In this document: positions 1 through 8,555 of the stretch, piece after piece
Layout of the letters: each line of letters begins with the position of its first letter
How positions within the stretch are numbered: the stretch's first letter is position 1
Origin: JABDMH01 sp050298535
Lineage (GTDB): Bacteria > Bacteroidota > Bacteroidia > Chitinophagales > Saprospiraceae
Direction: 5' to 3'
Length of the DNA stretch: 64,000 nucleotides
Assembly (NCBI GenBank): GCA_050298535.1
Contig: JBNKUI010000087.1
Span: 1-64,000 of the forward strand
Program-made: the position numbers and the translations under genes
Notes under the pieces: generated by a model
Database searches by the model: none
What the model was told of the DNA's origin: nothing
The model's input: the letters and a program-made list of their open reading frames with translations, nothing else

Positions 1-286
1 TCATTAGGTAAGAACAAAATGTCAGTTATAAATGCTATCCGAAATAAAATAATTCACCGAATATTCGCTATCATTCAAAATGATACTATGTATGACAAGA
101 ATTATCAATATGTATTTGCATAACCCATAGAAAACGGGGAGCCTGCCCGCGTAGTTCAGAAACCAAATATCTAACGTCCAATCATTCTCTGATCACCTCC
201 TAAGTGCCCTTTGAACATGCAACACTTCAGTGACCTTAGTGGCCTAAGTGGTAAACCAAAAAACCTAAATTCAAACTTCAGACAGA
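1..286. other. Non-coding left edge
   Basis: AT-rich sequence with no supportable gene. Around 221-252 there is a degenerate 9-bp-period repeat of the AGTGACCTT / CGTGGCCTT type, which recurs near 30327-30355. The terminator of the long minus-strand operon follows at 287. Confidence 0.5.
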
Positions 287-333
287 TTAAAAAAGCAAAC
301 CCCCAGCCTCTCCGGAATCCGAAGCCCTGGGGC
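287..333 (-). terminator. Intrinsic terminator of the polysaccharide operon
   Basis: On the minus strand CCCCAG (333-328) pairs with CTGGGG (307-302) around a G/C-rich loop that can fold further, followed by a T-rich tract (TTTGCTTTTTT). It lies about 90 bp after the stop of the last gene, manC, and no other gene follows in the window, so it is read as the end of the long minus-strand transcript. The hairpin overlaps a repeated element (308-352). Confidence 0.7.
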
Positions 334-352
334 GAAGGATACCTGTTTTTCT
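308..352 (-). repeat. 45-bp repeated element, copy 1, with covarying-arm hairpin
   Basis: The minus strand of 308-352 matches the plus strand of 31331-31375 almost base for base over 45 bp, with one small indel each way. It contains a member of the short hairpin family described in the findings: arms GTATCC and GGATTC around TTCGCCCCAGGGCTTC (316-343). Weaker similarity extends outward to about 395. Confidence 0.7.
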
Positions 353-419
353 TTCGCTACTCTTCAGAAAAACCGGGGAGCGAGACTAACCAATGGCTGA
401 CTGCCAACCGCAGACTGAA

Positions 420-1475
420 CTACTGACTCAAACTCTTCACCACCTGCTTAATCTCCTGCTCATCACTCTTAGGGTAGATCAGGAGGGCGTCTGGCTCGTC
501 TACCACAATGTAGTTTTCCAGCCCCTTAATGACCACCATCTTACGACTATCGGATCGGATCAGAGAATTGGTGGTGTCGATCAATTTTGTATTAGCCCCT
601 ACCACTACGGTTTGATTTTCATTTTTATCCATAAAGGCATGAAGGCTGCTCCATGTACCCAGGTCTGACCATCCTATGTCCGCCGGTATGGTGTATACAT
701 TATCCGCTCGCTCCAGGATGGCATAATCTACCGAGATGTTTTCAGTGTTGGGATACACTTGATTTATGTACGCCTGCTCATCCGACCCTCCATACTTACT
801 GGAATCTGCTTCCAGCACATCGGTAATGCCTGGAGCATTCTGACGGAAAGCAGTCAGGATCGTTTTGACGGACCAAATGAAGATACCCGCATTCCAGAAG
901 TAGTTACCTGCATCCAGATACTTCTGGGCAGTCTCTGCATTGGGTTTTTCTTTGAATGCCTGGACTTTAATGATTTCCTCGTATTTATCCTTAGAAGACA
1001 CCTCAATATATCCATATCCTGTATCGGGTCGTGTAGGCTGTATACCGAGAGTGACAATTGCCTGCTCTTTCCCAGCAAAGTAAAATGCCTGATTGAGTCT
1101 CTTGATGTATTCATCTTCCTTCAGGATTACATGATCGGATGGCACCACTGCAAATACAGCATCCGCATCATCCGCAGCAATGTGTAGAGCCGTGTACGCT
1201 ACACAGGGTCCTGTGTTATTCATGGAGGGCTCGCAAAGGATATTGCGCTCTGGTATTTCGGGTATATGTTCCTGCACCAGACCTTTGTATCGTTGATTGG
1301 TGACGACCAGGATGTGATCATATGGTACAATCTCCGCGCAACGCTCATAGGTAAGCCTGATCAGGGATTTTCCCACACCCAGGATATCTAAAAATTGTTT
1401 CGGTCGATCAGCAGTACTTGCAGGCCAGAAACGGGATCCAATTCCACCGGCCATTATGGCTATATAATTTCTCAT
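420..1475 (-). CDS. manC: Mannose-1-phosphate guanylyltransferase
   Basis: Predicted to make GDP-mannose from mannose-1-phosphate and GTP in the cytoplasm, the precursor of mannose, fucose or perosamine units. The 351-residue protein begins with the nucleotidyltransferase signature GGIGSRFWPAS (about 10-20), which binds the nucleotide, and carries GYGYIE (about 152) and FKEKP (about 173), both typical of the family. It has only the pyrophosphorylase domain; the C-terminal phosphomannose isomerase domain of enterobacterial ManC is absent, as is usual in short forms. It is the last gene of the minus-strand polysaccharide operon, about 280 bp after wecB. The ATG at 1475 leaves the signature at its usual distance from the N-terminus. 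Confidence 0.9.
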   Translation of the reverse strand: MRNYIAIMAGGIGSRFWPASTADRPKQFLDILGVGKSLIRLTYERCAEIVPYDHILVVTNQRYKGLVQEHIPEIPERNILCEPSMNNTGPCVAYTALHIAADDADAVFAVVPSDHVILKEDEYIKRLNQAFYFAGKEQAIVTLGIQPTRPDTGYGYIEVSSKDKYEEIIKVQAFKEKPNAETAQKYLDAGNYFWNAGIFIWSVKTILTAFRQNAPGITDVLEADSSKYGGSDEQAYINQVYPNTENISVDYAILERADNVYTIPADIGWSDLGTWSSLHAFMDKNENQTVVVGANTKLIDTTNSLIRSDSRKMVVIKGLENYIVVDEPDALLIYPKSDEQEIKQVVKSLSQ

Positions 1476-1670
1476 ACAATTATCAATGTCATTTTTGATC
1501 TGATAGTTCGATGGCTGAAGGTTAGTTACTTAATTTGTTAAGTGCGCTATTTATTAAGCCAAATTCACTTCAGTGGAAGAGTTGAACTGTTGACTCTTAT
1601 TTCTTTCCAACCAACCACTGACTGCACGTAGTGGACTGCAGGTTGCAAGTCTGAGGACTGCTTTTTTTCT

Positions 1671-1694
1671 CGCAAAGGCGCAAAGGTCGCTAAG
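1671..1694. repeat. Short 8-bp-period repeat
   Basis: Three consecutive octads, CGCAAAGG, CGCAAAGG and TCGCTAAG, in the spacer between wecB and manC. This is one of several degenerate short-period repeats seen between genes of this window. Confidence 0.6.
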
Positions 1695-1752
1695 ATCTGA
1701 TCAATCAACCCACCCTCGGCAAACCTTCACATGCAGTATTGCCAAACTTTCA

Positions 1753-2856
1753 TTACTCGCTCAAGAACTCATCAACCAATATCTTCACGATCCGCTGCGC
1801 AGTTTGACCATCCCAAAAGGGCGGTGCTTCTCCCTTCTTCCATTTACCTGCAACCATAGCTTTAATATGAGGTATGAAGTCTTCGACTGAAGTGCCCCCC
1901 AATATATTAGTACCTATCGCGATCGTTTCGGGTCTCTCGGTGGAATCTCTTAATGTCAAACATGGAATTCCCAAGATGGTAGCTTCTTCCGTAATACCTC
2001 CTGAATCAGTAATTACCCCCTGTGAGTGCTGAATGAGATACATGAACTCCAGATACCCCATCGGATCGACTACTAAAATCTTCGGAAACCTCTGATCAAT
2101 CTGATCAAATGATTTTTTTGTCCTTGGATGTATTGGAAAGATCATCATATGGTCTTCCAAATTGTCACTTATCGCCTGTAGCAGTGACTTCAAATTATTC
2201 GGGTCATCTACATTACTGGGGCGATGCAAAGTCCCCACTATAAATGGTCTATCGTTAATTTTGCCGAAAAAGTCTGGCTTTATAAAACGAGTCCTATTGG
2301 CAAAGAGGGTGTCAATCATTGTGTTACCCACCAGGTGGATGGTATCCATAGAAGTTCCTTCTTTCACTAACTGATCTCCTGCCAAGCTCGAGGTTGTAAA
2401 GAATAAATCCGCTATTCGATCAGTAACCAAACGATTTATTTCTTCTGGCATGCCTAAATCCCCTGATCGAATGCCTGCCTCCACATGTATCACCTTGATT
2501 CTCGCCTTTTTTGCTACTAAAGCGCACGCCATTGTAGATGTAACATCCCCTACGACCAAACAATACTGTGGATTAAAATCCACTAGTGACTTCTCATAAC
2601 GAATCATGATTTTTGCAGTTTGTTCTGCCTGTGTACCCGAACCAACATTAAGATTTATATCTGGTTGGGGAATACCCAATTGTTCAAAAAACTGAACACT
2701 CATTTTACGATCATAGTGCTGCCCTGTATGAACTAGTCGAAATTGTATTCTAACATTGGAAGAATCATTGTTATTTTCAATAGCTCTTATTATTGGAGCA
2801 ATCTTCATAAAATTAGGTCGTGCCCCGGCTATTATATCTATTTTGAATATTCCCAA
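1753..2856 (-). CDS. wecB: UDP-N-acetylglucosamine 2-epimerase (non-hydrolysing)
   Basis: Interconverts UDP-GlcNAc and UDP-ManNAc, feeding ManNAc-type units. The 367-residue protein has the family start IIAGARPNFMKIAP, the HVEAGIRSGD segment (about 126-135), the GTLHRPSNV segment and SGGITEEA (about 286), all typical of the WecB/MnaA GT-B fold. The length matches non-hydrolysing enzymes. Because no NeuB-type synthase is present, the hydrolysing sialic/legionaminic form (NeuC/LegG) is unlikely. It could instead be a WbpI-type enzyme acting on a modified UDP-sugar, since the same locus has a WlbA-like oxidoreductase. Confidence 0.88.
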   Translation of the reverse strand: MGIFKIDIIAGARPNFMKIAPIIRAIENNNDSSNVRIQFRLVHTGQHYDRKMSVQFFEQLGIPQPDINLNVGSGTQAEQTAKIMIRYEKSLVDFNPQYCLVVGDVTSTMACALVAKKARIKVIHVEAGIRSGDLGMPEEINRLVTDRIADLFFTTSSLAGDQLVKEGTSMDTIHLVGNTMIDTLFANRTRFIKPDFFGKINDRPFIVGTLHRPSNVDDPNNLKSLLQAISDNLEDHMMIFPIHPRTKKSFDQIDQRFPKILVVDPMGYLEFMYLIQHSQGVITDSGGITEEATILGIPCLTLRDSTERPETIAIGTNILGGTSVEDFIPHIKAMVAGKWKKGEAPPFWDGQTAQRIVKILVDEFLSE

Positions 2857-2877
2857 ACTAGATTCTGTTGTATTTAT

Positions 2878-3642
2878 TTACGATAGATTTTTTACCCAAT
2901 AATACAATAGTCCAATATATTCATGTAACGAAACTTGCACTTTATAGAAATTCCCATAGCCCAATAGATCCCATGTAGCACCGGGATATCTCTTTATCAT
3001 AAAATTGGTAGGTGCCGGGATTGGATTAAGACCTACTCCTCGGAAGATTCGCATGGCTCTTTTCATATGGAAAGCGCTCGTTACCAAAATTAGTGTGCTC
3101 TCACTTCCAAATTTCTCTAAATACGCCCTAGCCTCCTCCTCGGTGCTTGTCGCTGGAGCCAATATTTCGGTAGAGGCCGGCATGACACCAAGATCGATGG
3201 AAGCGATCTGCATGATCCTGGAATGTGGCATTACTGAATGAACAGAATATCCCGAGAAAACCATTACCGCAGAATCTAGATTATTAAATATCCTAATTCC
3301 TTCTGTCAATCTCGCTAAGGCTTCACCTGTCAACTGGTTTACTTCCGTAAGTGAGGCATCATCCGCATGTCCTGCTCCAAGGACCAGAACATTCACCCTT
3401 TGTGTCTCAAGACCTTCCACGTCCTCTAAAGGAATAAAGTCATTTTCCAACGTATTAATAAGTGCATTGGGAAGGATATCCGTGCTGGTCACCACAAAAA
3501 GCATCACCGCAGTGATCAAAAGCAATTTCCTCCACAAAAACGACTTTCTGTAATGAGAAATGACTGACAAGAATAGCAATAAAAATATCAACTGTAGTGG
3601 ATCTATCAAAAACTCTACAATTGACTTAATTATCTTAAGCAC
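2878..3642 (-). CDS. DUF218 (YdcF/SanA-like) membrane protein
   Basis: Member of the DUF218 family, which includes SanA, YdcF and ElyC; several are linked to envelope polysaccharide metabolism, but no reaction is established for this one. The 254-residue protein has two hydrophobic N-terminal segments (about 10-25 and 36-50). The domain core follows: VLVLGAGHADD (about 87), the SGYS segment (about 131) and the TSAFHMKRA motif (about 190) with its conserved His-Met-x-Arg. It lies 3 bp downstream of the priming sugar transferase stop-to-start, in the same operon, which suggests a role in lipid-linked intermediate handling (inference). Confidence 0.75.
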   Translation of the reverse strand: MLKIIKSIVEFLIDPLQLIFLLLFLSVISHYRKSFLWRKLLLITAVMLFVVTSTDILPNALINTLENDFIPLEDVEGLETQRVNVLVLGAGHADDASLTEVNQLTGEALARLTEGIRIFNNLDSAVMVFSGYSVHSVMPHSRIMQIASIDLGVMPASTEILAPATSTEEEARAYLEKFGSESTLILVTSAFHMKRAMRIFRGVGLNPIPAPTNFMIKRYPGATWDLLGYGNFYKVQVSLHEYIGLLYYWVKNLS

Positions 3643-3645
3643 TGA

Positions 3646-4317
3646 TCAGAAAGGTCTCTTTGGTAAGGTCTTAAAAAAAAGATAAGGTAAATCTTTGGAA
3701 GGTGATAACAACACTAAAGCTGTTACGAGAATAATTTTCAGGTCCGTAATGAATGACCTATTACTCTGATACCATTTCTCTAGCTCACCTTTATACGGAT
3801 AAATTACATTTGTATAAAAGTGCCATGTGTCTCCACCCTCTTCTTTTACTTTAGTGACAAGATCTTCTTCATCTCTGAATATAATCGATCCTATACCTGT
3901 CAAGCCAGGTCGAACATCATAAATCACTTCTTGAACATCTTGAGGGTATTGATCAAAGCTCTTTTGCATGACAGGTCTGGGTCCCACAATACTCATATCG
4001 CCCTTGATAATATTAATCAACTGGGGTAACTCATTAATCTTACTCTTTCGGAGAAAAGGTCCCAATGGAGTCATGCGAGGATCATTTCTTGTAGTGATGA
4101 TTCCTCCTTCCATATTAGGACTATCTTTTAACATCGTTGCAAACTTGTATATATTAAAATGTCGATTCTTAAATCCCACTCGCTCCTGAAAATAGAAGAC
4201 ATGATGCTCCCCGGTAAGAAGTAATAGGACGATCACCGGCAATAACAATGGCAACAGCAGAATAAACACAATTAATGCAAGCAAAAAATCAAAAAATCTC
4301 TTAATTAGAGAATACAT
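3646..4317 (-). CDS. Priming sugar phosphotransferase (PglC-like)
   Basis: Predicted to transfer a sugar-1-phosphate from a UDP-sugar to undecaprenyl phosphate, the first membrane step of repeat-unit assembly. The 223-residue protein has one long hydrophobic N-terminal segment (about 8-35), then the small-enzyme catalytic core: FYFQERVGF, KFATM, KINELPQLINIIKGDMSIVGPRP (Asp-Glu and Pro-Arg-Pro features of the family, about 93-118) and the GLTGIGS segment. It lacks the extra transmembrane domains of WbaP, so it resembles PglC/WcaJ cores. Directly upstream are PglF-, PglE- and PglD-like genes, making UDP-diacetylbacillosamine a plausible substrate (inference). Confidence 0.87.
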   Translation of the reverse strand: MYSLIKRFFDFLLALIVFILLLPLLLPVIVLLLLTGEHHVFYFQERVGFKNRHFNIYKFATMLKDSPNMEGGIITTRNDPRMTPLGPFLRKSKINELPQLINIIKGDMSIVGPRPVMQKSFDQYPQDVQEVIYDVRPGLTGIGSIIFRDEEDLVTKVKEEGGDTWHFYTNVIYPYKGELEKWYQSNRSFITDLKIILVTALVLLSPSKDLPYLFFKTLPKRPF

Positions 4318-5574
4318 TTACATCCTTTGGTCAAGAGACTTACCTGTCTCAATATGTACAAAATCGGAAATCATCGACTGCAGTGAAAGCACTAATTCTG
4401 ACTTTTTCATTTGTTCCCTTCTAAATAATTCTTTGAGCGAATCGATAACTTCCGGTATTTTTCCTTTTGATGTAGAACCAATAGACTTGATAATTCCCAG
4501 ACTATTAAACCTGTCTGTATCAATAACATCATTATTAGAAAAGAATTCCTCGAATAATTTTTCCCCTGAGGTATCAGTGGCAAAAAAATGTACCGGATAT
4601 TTTTTTTGATTAGCAGATAACGAAGATGCCTTCTTTTTAGCCTCATCCTCAGTTAAACAAATGTCAGCTTCGAGATCATTTGCAAATAAAAAATCCAACG
4701 TTATATCTTTGAAGAACTTCATCGTATCTGAATCCAATTTAGGATAGAAGATATCTCCAGAATCACCTAGCATGCAAGACAGTAAACATATTTGACCACT
4801 TTCCTCAGGAGACACGAAATACCTCCTTACATTTGACGGGCAGGATAATGGCTGTCTTTTTTCCAATCTTCTCAGATATCCATAAAGGAGGCTTCCGTTG
4901 GAAAATGCCACGTTGGCGAATCTTGCCGTTGTTATATTAATTTGATCCTTAAAAGACATGATGACATCTTCCATTAGTTTTTTGCTGGCTCCCATAACAT
5001 TGACAGGATTGGTCGCTTTATCAGTGGAGACACAAAAAAACCTTTCAGGAGGACTCTTAATCAAATAGTCAAGAAGTTCATAGGCATTAATCACATTGTT
5101 ATTGATCATTGCCTCTATAGATAGCTCGTCCTTTTCAGATCGAACATGTTTATGCGCAGCAAAGTTTGCGACAATTTCAAATGGACCTTCACGGTCAAGA
5201 ACTTTGTAAAAAATCGGACTTGCAAAACTAAGTGGGTAGGTAATATAATGATCCGGCACTCGAATAGTGATGGAACTTCGAAGATCGCGAGTTAATTCAG
5301 TCAACTCGTTTTCACTTAAATCAACAACAACTAATTTTTTCGGATTAAAAGGTAAAAGAGCCTTAATAAAAGATGAACCGATAGTCCCGGCTCCTCCAAT
5401 TACAAGTACAGATCTATTTCGAATCCTCTCATTGAGCTTAAACGCATTTCTATCGATATCTACCTGAAACATACTTTCCGGTCGATCTATTATTTTTTTT
5501 GAAATAAATTGATCCACGTAAAATTTCACATCCGAATTTTTAATAATCCTGAAAAAACGATTTAATAGTACCAA
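4318..5574 (-). CDS. UDP-GlcNAc 4,6-dehydratase-like (PglF/LegB type)
   Basis: Short-chain dehydrogenase of the CapD/FlaA1 group, predicted to convert UDP-GlcNAc to the 4-keto-6-deoxy sugar. The 418-residue protein has the nucleotide-binding GGAGTIGSSF (about 60) and VSTDKATNPVNVMGASKK (about 189-206). In that segment the usual catalytic Tyr is replaced by Met, as in PglF/WbpM/LegB enzymes. It lacks the four N-terminal membrane helices of PglF/WbpM and is therefore probably soluble. Its start overlaps the end of the aminotransferase gene by 35 bp; a later start would cut the fold, so the overlap is probably real. The C-terminal ~100 residues are less conserved. Confidence 0.8.
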   Translation of the reverse strand: MVLLNRFFRIIKNSDVKFYVDQFISKKIIDRPESMFQVDIDRNAFKLNERIRNRSVLVIGGAGTIGSSFIKALLPFNPKKLVVVDLSENELTELTRDLRSSITIRVPDHYITYPLSFASPIFYKVLDREGPFEIVANFAAHKHVRSEKDELSIEAMINNNVINAYELLDYLIKSPPERFFCVSTDKATNPVNVMGASKKLMEDVIMSFKDQINITTARFANVAFSNGSLLYGYLRRLEKRQPLSCPSNVRRYFVSPEESGQICLLSCMLGDSGDIFYPKLDSDTMKFFKDITLDFLFANDLEADICLTEDEAKKKASSLSANQKKYPVHFFATDTSGEKLFEEFFSNNDVIDTDRFNSLGIIKSIGSTSKGKIPEVIDSLKELFRREQMKKSELVLSLQSMISDFVHIETGKSLDQRM

Positions 5575-6679
5575 CCACTTCTTTCAACTGATGCTCACTT
5601 AATCCTATAGAACTGGGAATAGAAATTGCTTCTTGATATACCTGGTTCGATACATTTCCTTTCTCTATATAAAGACAGTCAGAAAACATCGGCAATTGAT
5701 TCATGGGCTGCCAAAAGGGTCGGGACTGCACACCATTACTATTAAGGTATTTTAATAACGACCGCATTTTAGATGTGCGGAAGGTAAAAAGCCAGCAATT
5801 ATGATCCACCTCGTGCTCCACTGTCTGAAAAGATATATCACCAACACCTTGCAATTCGTTGCGGTAATAAGTATCAATAAGCTTCTTCTTCTGGATAAAG
5901 TTCGGAAGTTGTTCCATTTGCGCAACACCAATAGCTGCCAGCACATTTACTAGTCGGTAGTTATATCCAATTTGATCATGTATATATTCATCGGGAGACA
6001 CTTTAGCCTGAGTAGACAGATGCTTAAATTGATGCGCCAATGTCTGATCGTTGGTAACCATGACTCCGCCGCCGCCGGTGGATATGATTTTGTTCCCATT
6101 AAAACTGTAGACCCCCATCAGCCCGAATGTGCCGGCATGTCGACCTTTGTACCGCGAACCCAGTGCCTCTGTAGCATCTTCGACTACTCTAAGGTAGTAT
6201 ACTTCTGACAGTCTTATTAATCGATCCATATCTACCATATTGCCCAATACATGCACCGGCATGATAGCAGATATTCGTTTTAGAGTGGATTTATGAATGC
6301 ACTGATTATCTAGAACATCTACTTCTGAGCTAAGAAATTCCTCCAGAAGATCGAGGTCCATTTGCCAATTATTAGGGCAAATATCAATTAGCAACGGTTT
6401 CGCTCCTGTGTAGCTGATGGCGTTGAGACTTGCTACAAAAGTGATATTTGGTACAATAACCAAATCGTCCTTCTTCATTCCTGCTAGCTCCAAAGCCAGG
6501 TGTAAGCCGGAGGTCCCATTCACACAGGCAACTCCATAATGTGTGCCTGTAAAGCTAGCAACGCGCTCTCCAAATTCATCTACGAATTTTCCCGCTGAAC
6601 TGATCCAACCGGTATCAAGACAGGATTTTACGTACTTCCATTCATTACCCCCTAAATGGGGAATCGAAAGTGGTATCAT
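5540..6679 (-). CDS. DegT/LegC-family sugar aminotransferase
   Basis: PLP-dependent aminotransferase predicted to aminate the 4-keto sugar made by the neighbouring dehydratase. In the 379 residues one sees the family start IPLSIPHLGGNEWKYV, VNGTSGLHLAL, the VEDATEALGS segment whose Asp contacts the PLP ring (about 165), and FNGNKIISTGGGG (about 191-203) with the Schiff-base lysine. Overall character is closest to LegC/PglE-type enzymes. It overlaps the acetyltransferase gene upstream by 4 bp and the dehydratase downstream, consistent with translational coupling of a three-step pathway. Confidence 0.87.
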   Translation of the reverse strand: MIPLSIPHLGGNEWKYVKSCLDTGWISSAGKFVDEFGERVASFTGTHYGVACVNGTSGLHLALELAGMKKDDLVIVPNITFVASLNAISYTGAKPLLIDICPNNWQMDLDLLEEFLSSEVDVLDNQCIHKSTLKRISAIMPVHVLGNMVDMDRLIRLSEVYYLRVVEDATEALGSRYKGRHAGTFGLMGVYSFNGNKIISTGGGGVMVTNDQTLAHQFKHLSTQAKVSPDEYIHDQIGYNYRLVNVLAAIGVAQMEQLPNFIQKKKLIDTYYRNELQGVGDISFQTVEHEVDHNCWLFTFRTSKMRSLLKYLNSNGVQSRPFWQPMNQLPMFSDCLYIEKGNVSNQVYQEAISIPSSIGLSEHQLKEVVGTIKSFFQDY

Positions 6680-7311
6680 TTTTTATTTTGCTTAATGGAT
6701 CTTGCCGGGTTTCCGACCACAACATCTCCCGCAGCTACATCCCTAACCACGACTGACCCCGCACCTATAATTGCATCATCACCAACCTTGACCTCCTCCC
6801 TCACTGTGGCATTAGCACCAATCAATACCCTTTCTCCTATGTGCACTCCCCCTGCAATGACTGCCCCGGGAGCTATATGAGCAGCCCGATTGACAACACA
6901 ACCATGCTCAATGACGCATCCCGTATTTGCTACGACTCCCTGGCCAAGCTTAGCAAACGCATTTACAACAGCTGCCGCACCAATAAACACACCCGAAGCA
7001 AGCGACACGTAATTGCTAACAGAGCTATCCGGATGAATTACAGAAAATGTAAATAATTCCTGTTCATTGAGATAGGTCAACACCTTATCCCGCATTTGAT
7101 TACTACCGATGGACACATGGCATTTATAGTCCCTTAGTCTTTTTAATACCTCCCTATTTTCTTCGTGTCCCAAGTACTGAAGGTGAAAAGGATTGAATTT
7201 CTTTTCCTCAATATCGCAATAGGCCGAAACAGGCATTTGTAACAACTCACATGCATCACATATCACATGCGCATGCCCCGAATACCCTATGATAGCGGTT
7301 GGCAGATTCAT
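6676..7311 (-). CDS. NeuD/PglD-family sugar N-acetyltransferase
   Basis: Predicted to acetylate the 4-amino group of the UDP-sugar using acetyl-CoA. The 211-residue protein has the small N-terminal Rossmann-like sugar-binding domain (AIIGYSGHAHVI, about 6-17), then a left-handed beta helix of hexapeptide repeats from about residue 90. It includes IEHGCVV (about 134) with the probable catalytic His, and ends with GNPARSI. Start and stop overlap both neighbours by 4 bp. With the dehydratase and aminotransferase it completes the set for UDP-2,4-diacetamido-2,4,6-trideoxyhexose. Confidence 0.88.
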   Translation of the reverse strand: MNLPTAIIGYSGHAHVICDACELLQMPVSAYCDIEEKKFNPFHLQYLGHEENREVLKRLRDYKCHVSIGSNQMRDKVLTYLNEQELFTFSVIHPDSSVSNYVSLASGVFIGAAAVVNAFAKLGQGVVANTGCVIEHGCVVNRAAHIAPGAVIAGGVHIGERVLIGANATVREEVKVGDDAIIGAGSVVVRDVAAGDVVVGNPARSIKQNKK

Positions 7312-8552
7312 TTTCCGATTAATTCTATCGAATTTAAGTACTCTTGAGCCAATTTCTTACGGTCAAAGTACTCTTTTGCATATCTATGGCCTGCCAAACC
7401 CATATCAGAGCGCTTTTCCTCTGGCCAAACACGGATATCATTTAGCTGGCCCACAAATGCATCTGTATCTCCGGGTGGAATGTACACCCCGCATCTCGCT
7501 GTTTCAACTAGATCCCGCGATACTCCATCAATCACCATCAGAATAGGTGTTCGACAAGACATGTAGTCAAATGTCTTATTAGAGTATATGGTTTTAAAAG
7601 TATCAACCTTTTTTAAAATGGAAAGGCCAAAGTCTGATGCAAGGATATACCTGAAAACCTCAGCCTTAGGTACGGAATCTACAAGCTTAATGTTACTAAG
7701 ATTTCTGGTTTCTATTTCTTTAACTAGTTTCGGCTTTTCCATACCATCACCGATGAGCACAAATAATATCTCCGGGATGGTGTGTTGAATTTCCTCCGCC
7801 ACTTCGACAACCTGCATCAAATCATTGGCAACACCATGGGCTCCCACATAGGTAATCACAATTCTAGCATCATATTCCAATCTGATTCGTTCCTCCTGCC
7901 TTCTATACAGGCTCATGACATGATCCGCAAGAGAAAAATCAGCTCCATTGGGTATCATAATCACCTTTGAAGGATCCACCTGTTTGTCCTCTATTAATTT
8001 AATCCGAAAAGCCGGGGTCAGTACGTTAATAAGAGCGGCCTTTTTATAGATGACCTTTTCAAACCAAAAAGCAAAATGAATCAGTAACCTATTTTTCAAT
8101 ACACCCGTATCAATGGCAGACTCAGGCCATAAATCACGGACTTCAAATACAAAAGGAAGCCTCTTAATCCCACTAAGAATAATGGCTGTAATTCCTACAA
8201 ACAATGGAGGCGAAGTAACTAGTACAATATCATACTGGTCCCTACACTTAAATAATCCTCCGTAGACACTTGAAAAAACAAAGGAAAAGTAACCCCAAAG
8301 TCTGCCAAGAAAATTGGCATTATACGATTCAGATACATGACATCTCAATACCTTGATGCCTCCATGATTTTTCAACATAAACCATCTTCCCTTGTACTCA
8401 GCTCGCTTTTCGCTTCCGTTTGCATGCATCATACCTGCCACAACCGTGACATCATGTCCCAAATCCCTCCAGTATTTACTCATCTCGTTAAACCTGGAAC
8501 CACCCCCATCATCCTCTTCCAAAAAATACTGATGAATTAGTAAAATATGCAT
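7308..8552 (-). CDS. Glycosyltransferase family 4 (WbuB-like)
   Basis: Predicted cytoplasmic-face glycosyltransferase adding a sugar to the lipid-linked repeat unit. The 414-residue GT-B protein starts ILLIHQYFLEEDDGGGSRFNEM and has FEVRDLWPESAIDTGVL (about 141-157), the VIMIPNGAD acceptor-loop region and YSNKTFDYMSCRTPIL (about 330) with the nucleotide-sugar-binding region of GT4 enzymes. This set of motifs is typical of WbuB-type transferases. Donor and acceptor cannot be read from the sequence. It overlaps the acetyltransferase gene by 4 bp. Confidence 0.85.
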   Translation of the reverse strand: MHILLIHQYFLEEDDGGGSRFNEMSKYWRDLGHDVTVVAGMMHANGSEKRAEYKGRWFMLKNHGGIKVLRCHVSESYNANFLGRLWGYFSFVFSSVYGGLFKCRDQYDIVLVTSPPLFVGITAIILSGIKRLPFVFEVRDLWPESAIDTGVLKNRLLIHFAFWFEKVIYKKAALINVLTPAFRIKLIEDKQVDPSKVIMIPNGADFSLADHVMSLYRRQEERIRLEYDARIVITYVGAHGVANDLMQVVEVAEEIQHTIPEILFVLIGDGMEKPKLVKEIETRNLSNIKLVDSVPKAEVFRYILASDFGLSILKKVDTFKTIYSNKTFDYMSCRTPILMVIDGVSRDLVETARCGVYIPPGDTDAFVGQLNDIRVWPEEKRSDMGLAGHRYAKEYFDRKKLAQEYLNSIELIGK

Positions 8553-8555
8553 CTC

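Noticed and set aside
1753..7311. Legionaminic or sialic acid pathway
   Set aside because: The LegB/LegC/LegH-like genes and a 2-epimerase suggest it, but no NeuB/LegI synthase or CMP-transferase is present, and the epimerase is of the non-hydrolysing kind.
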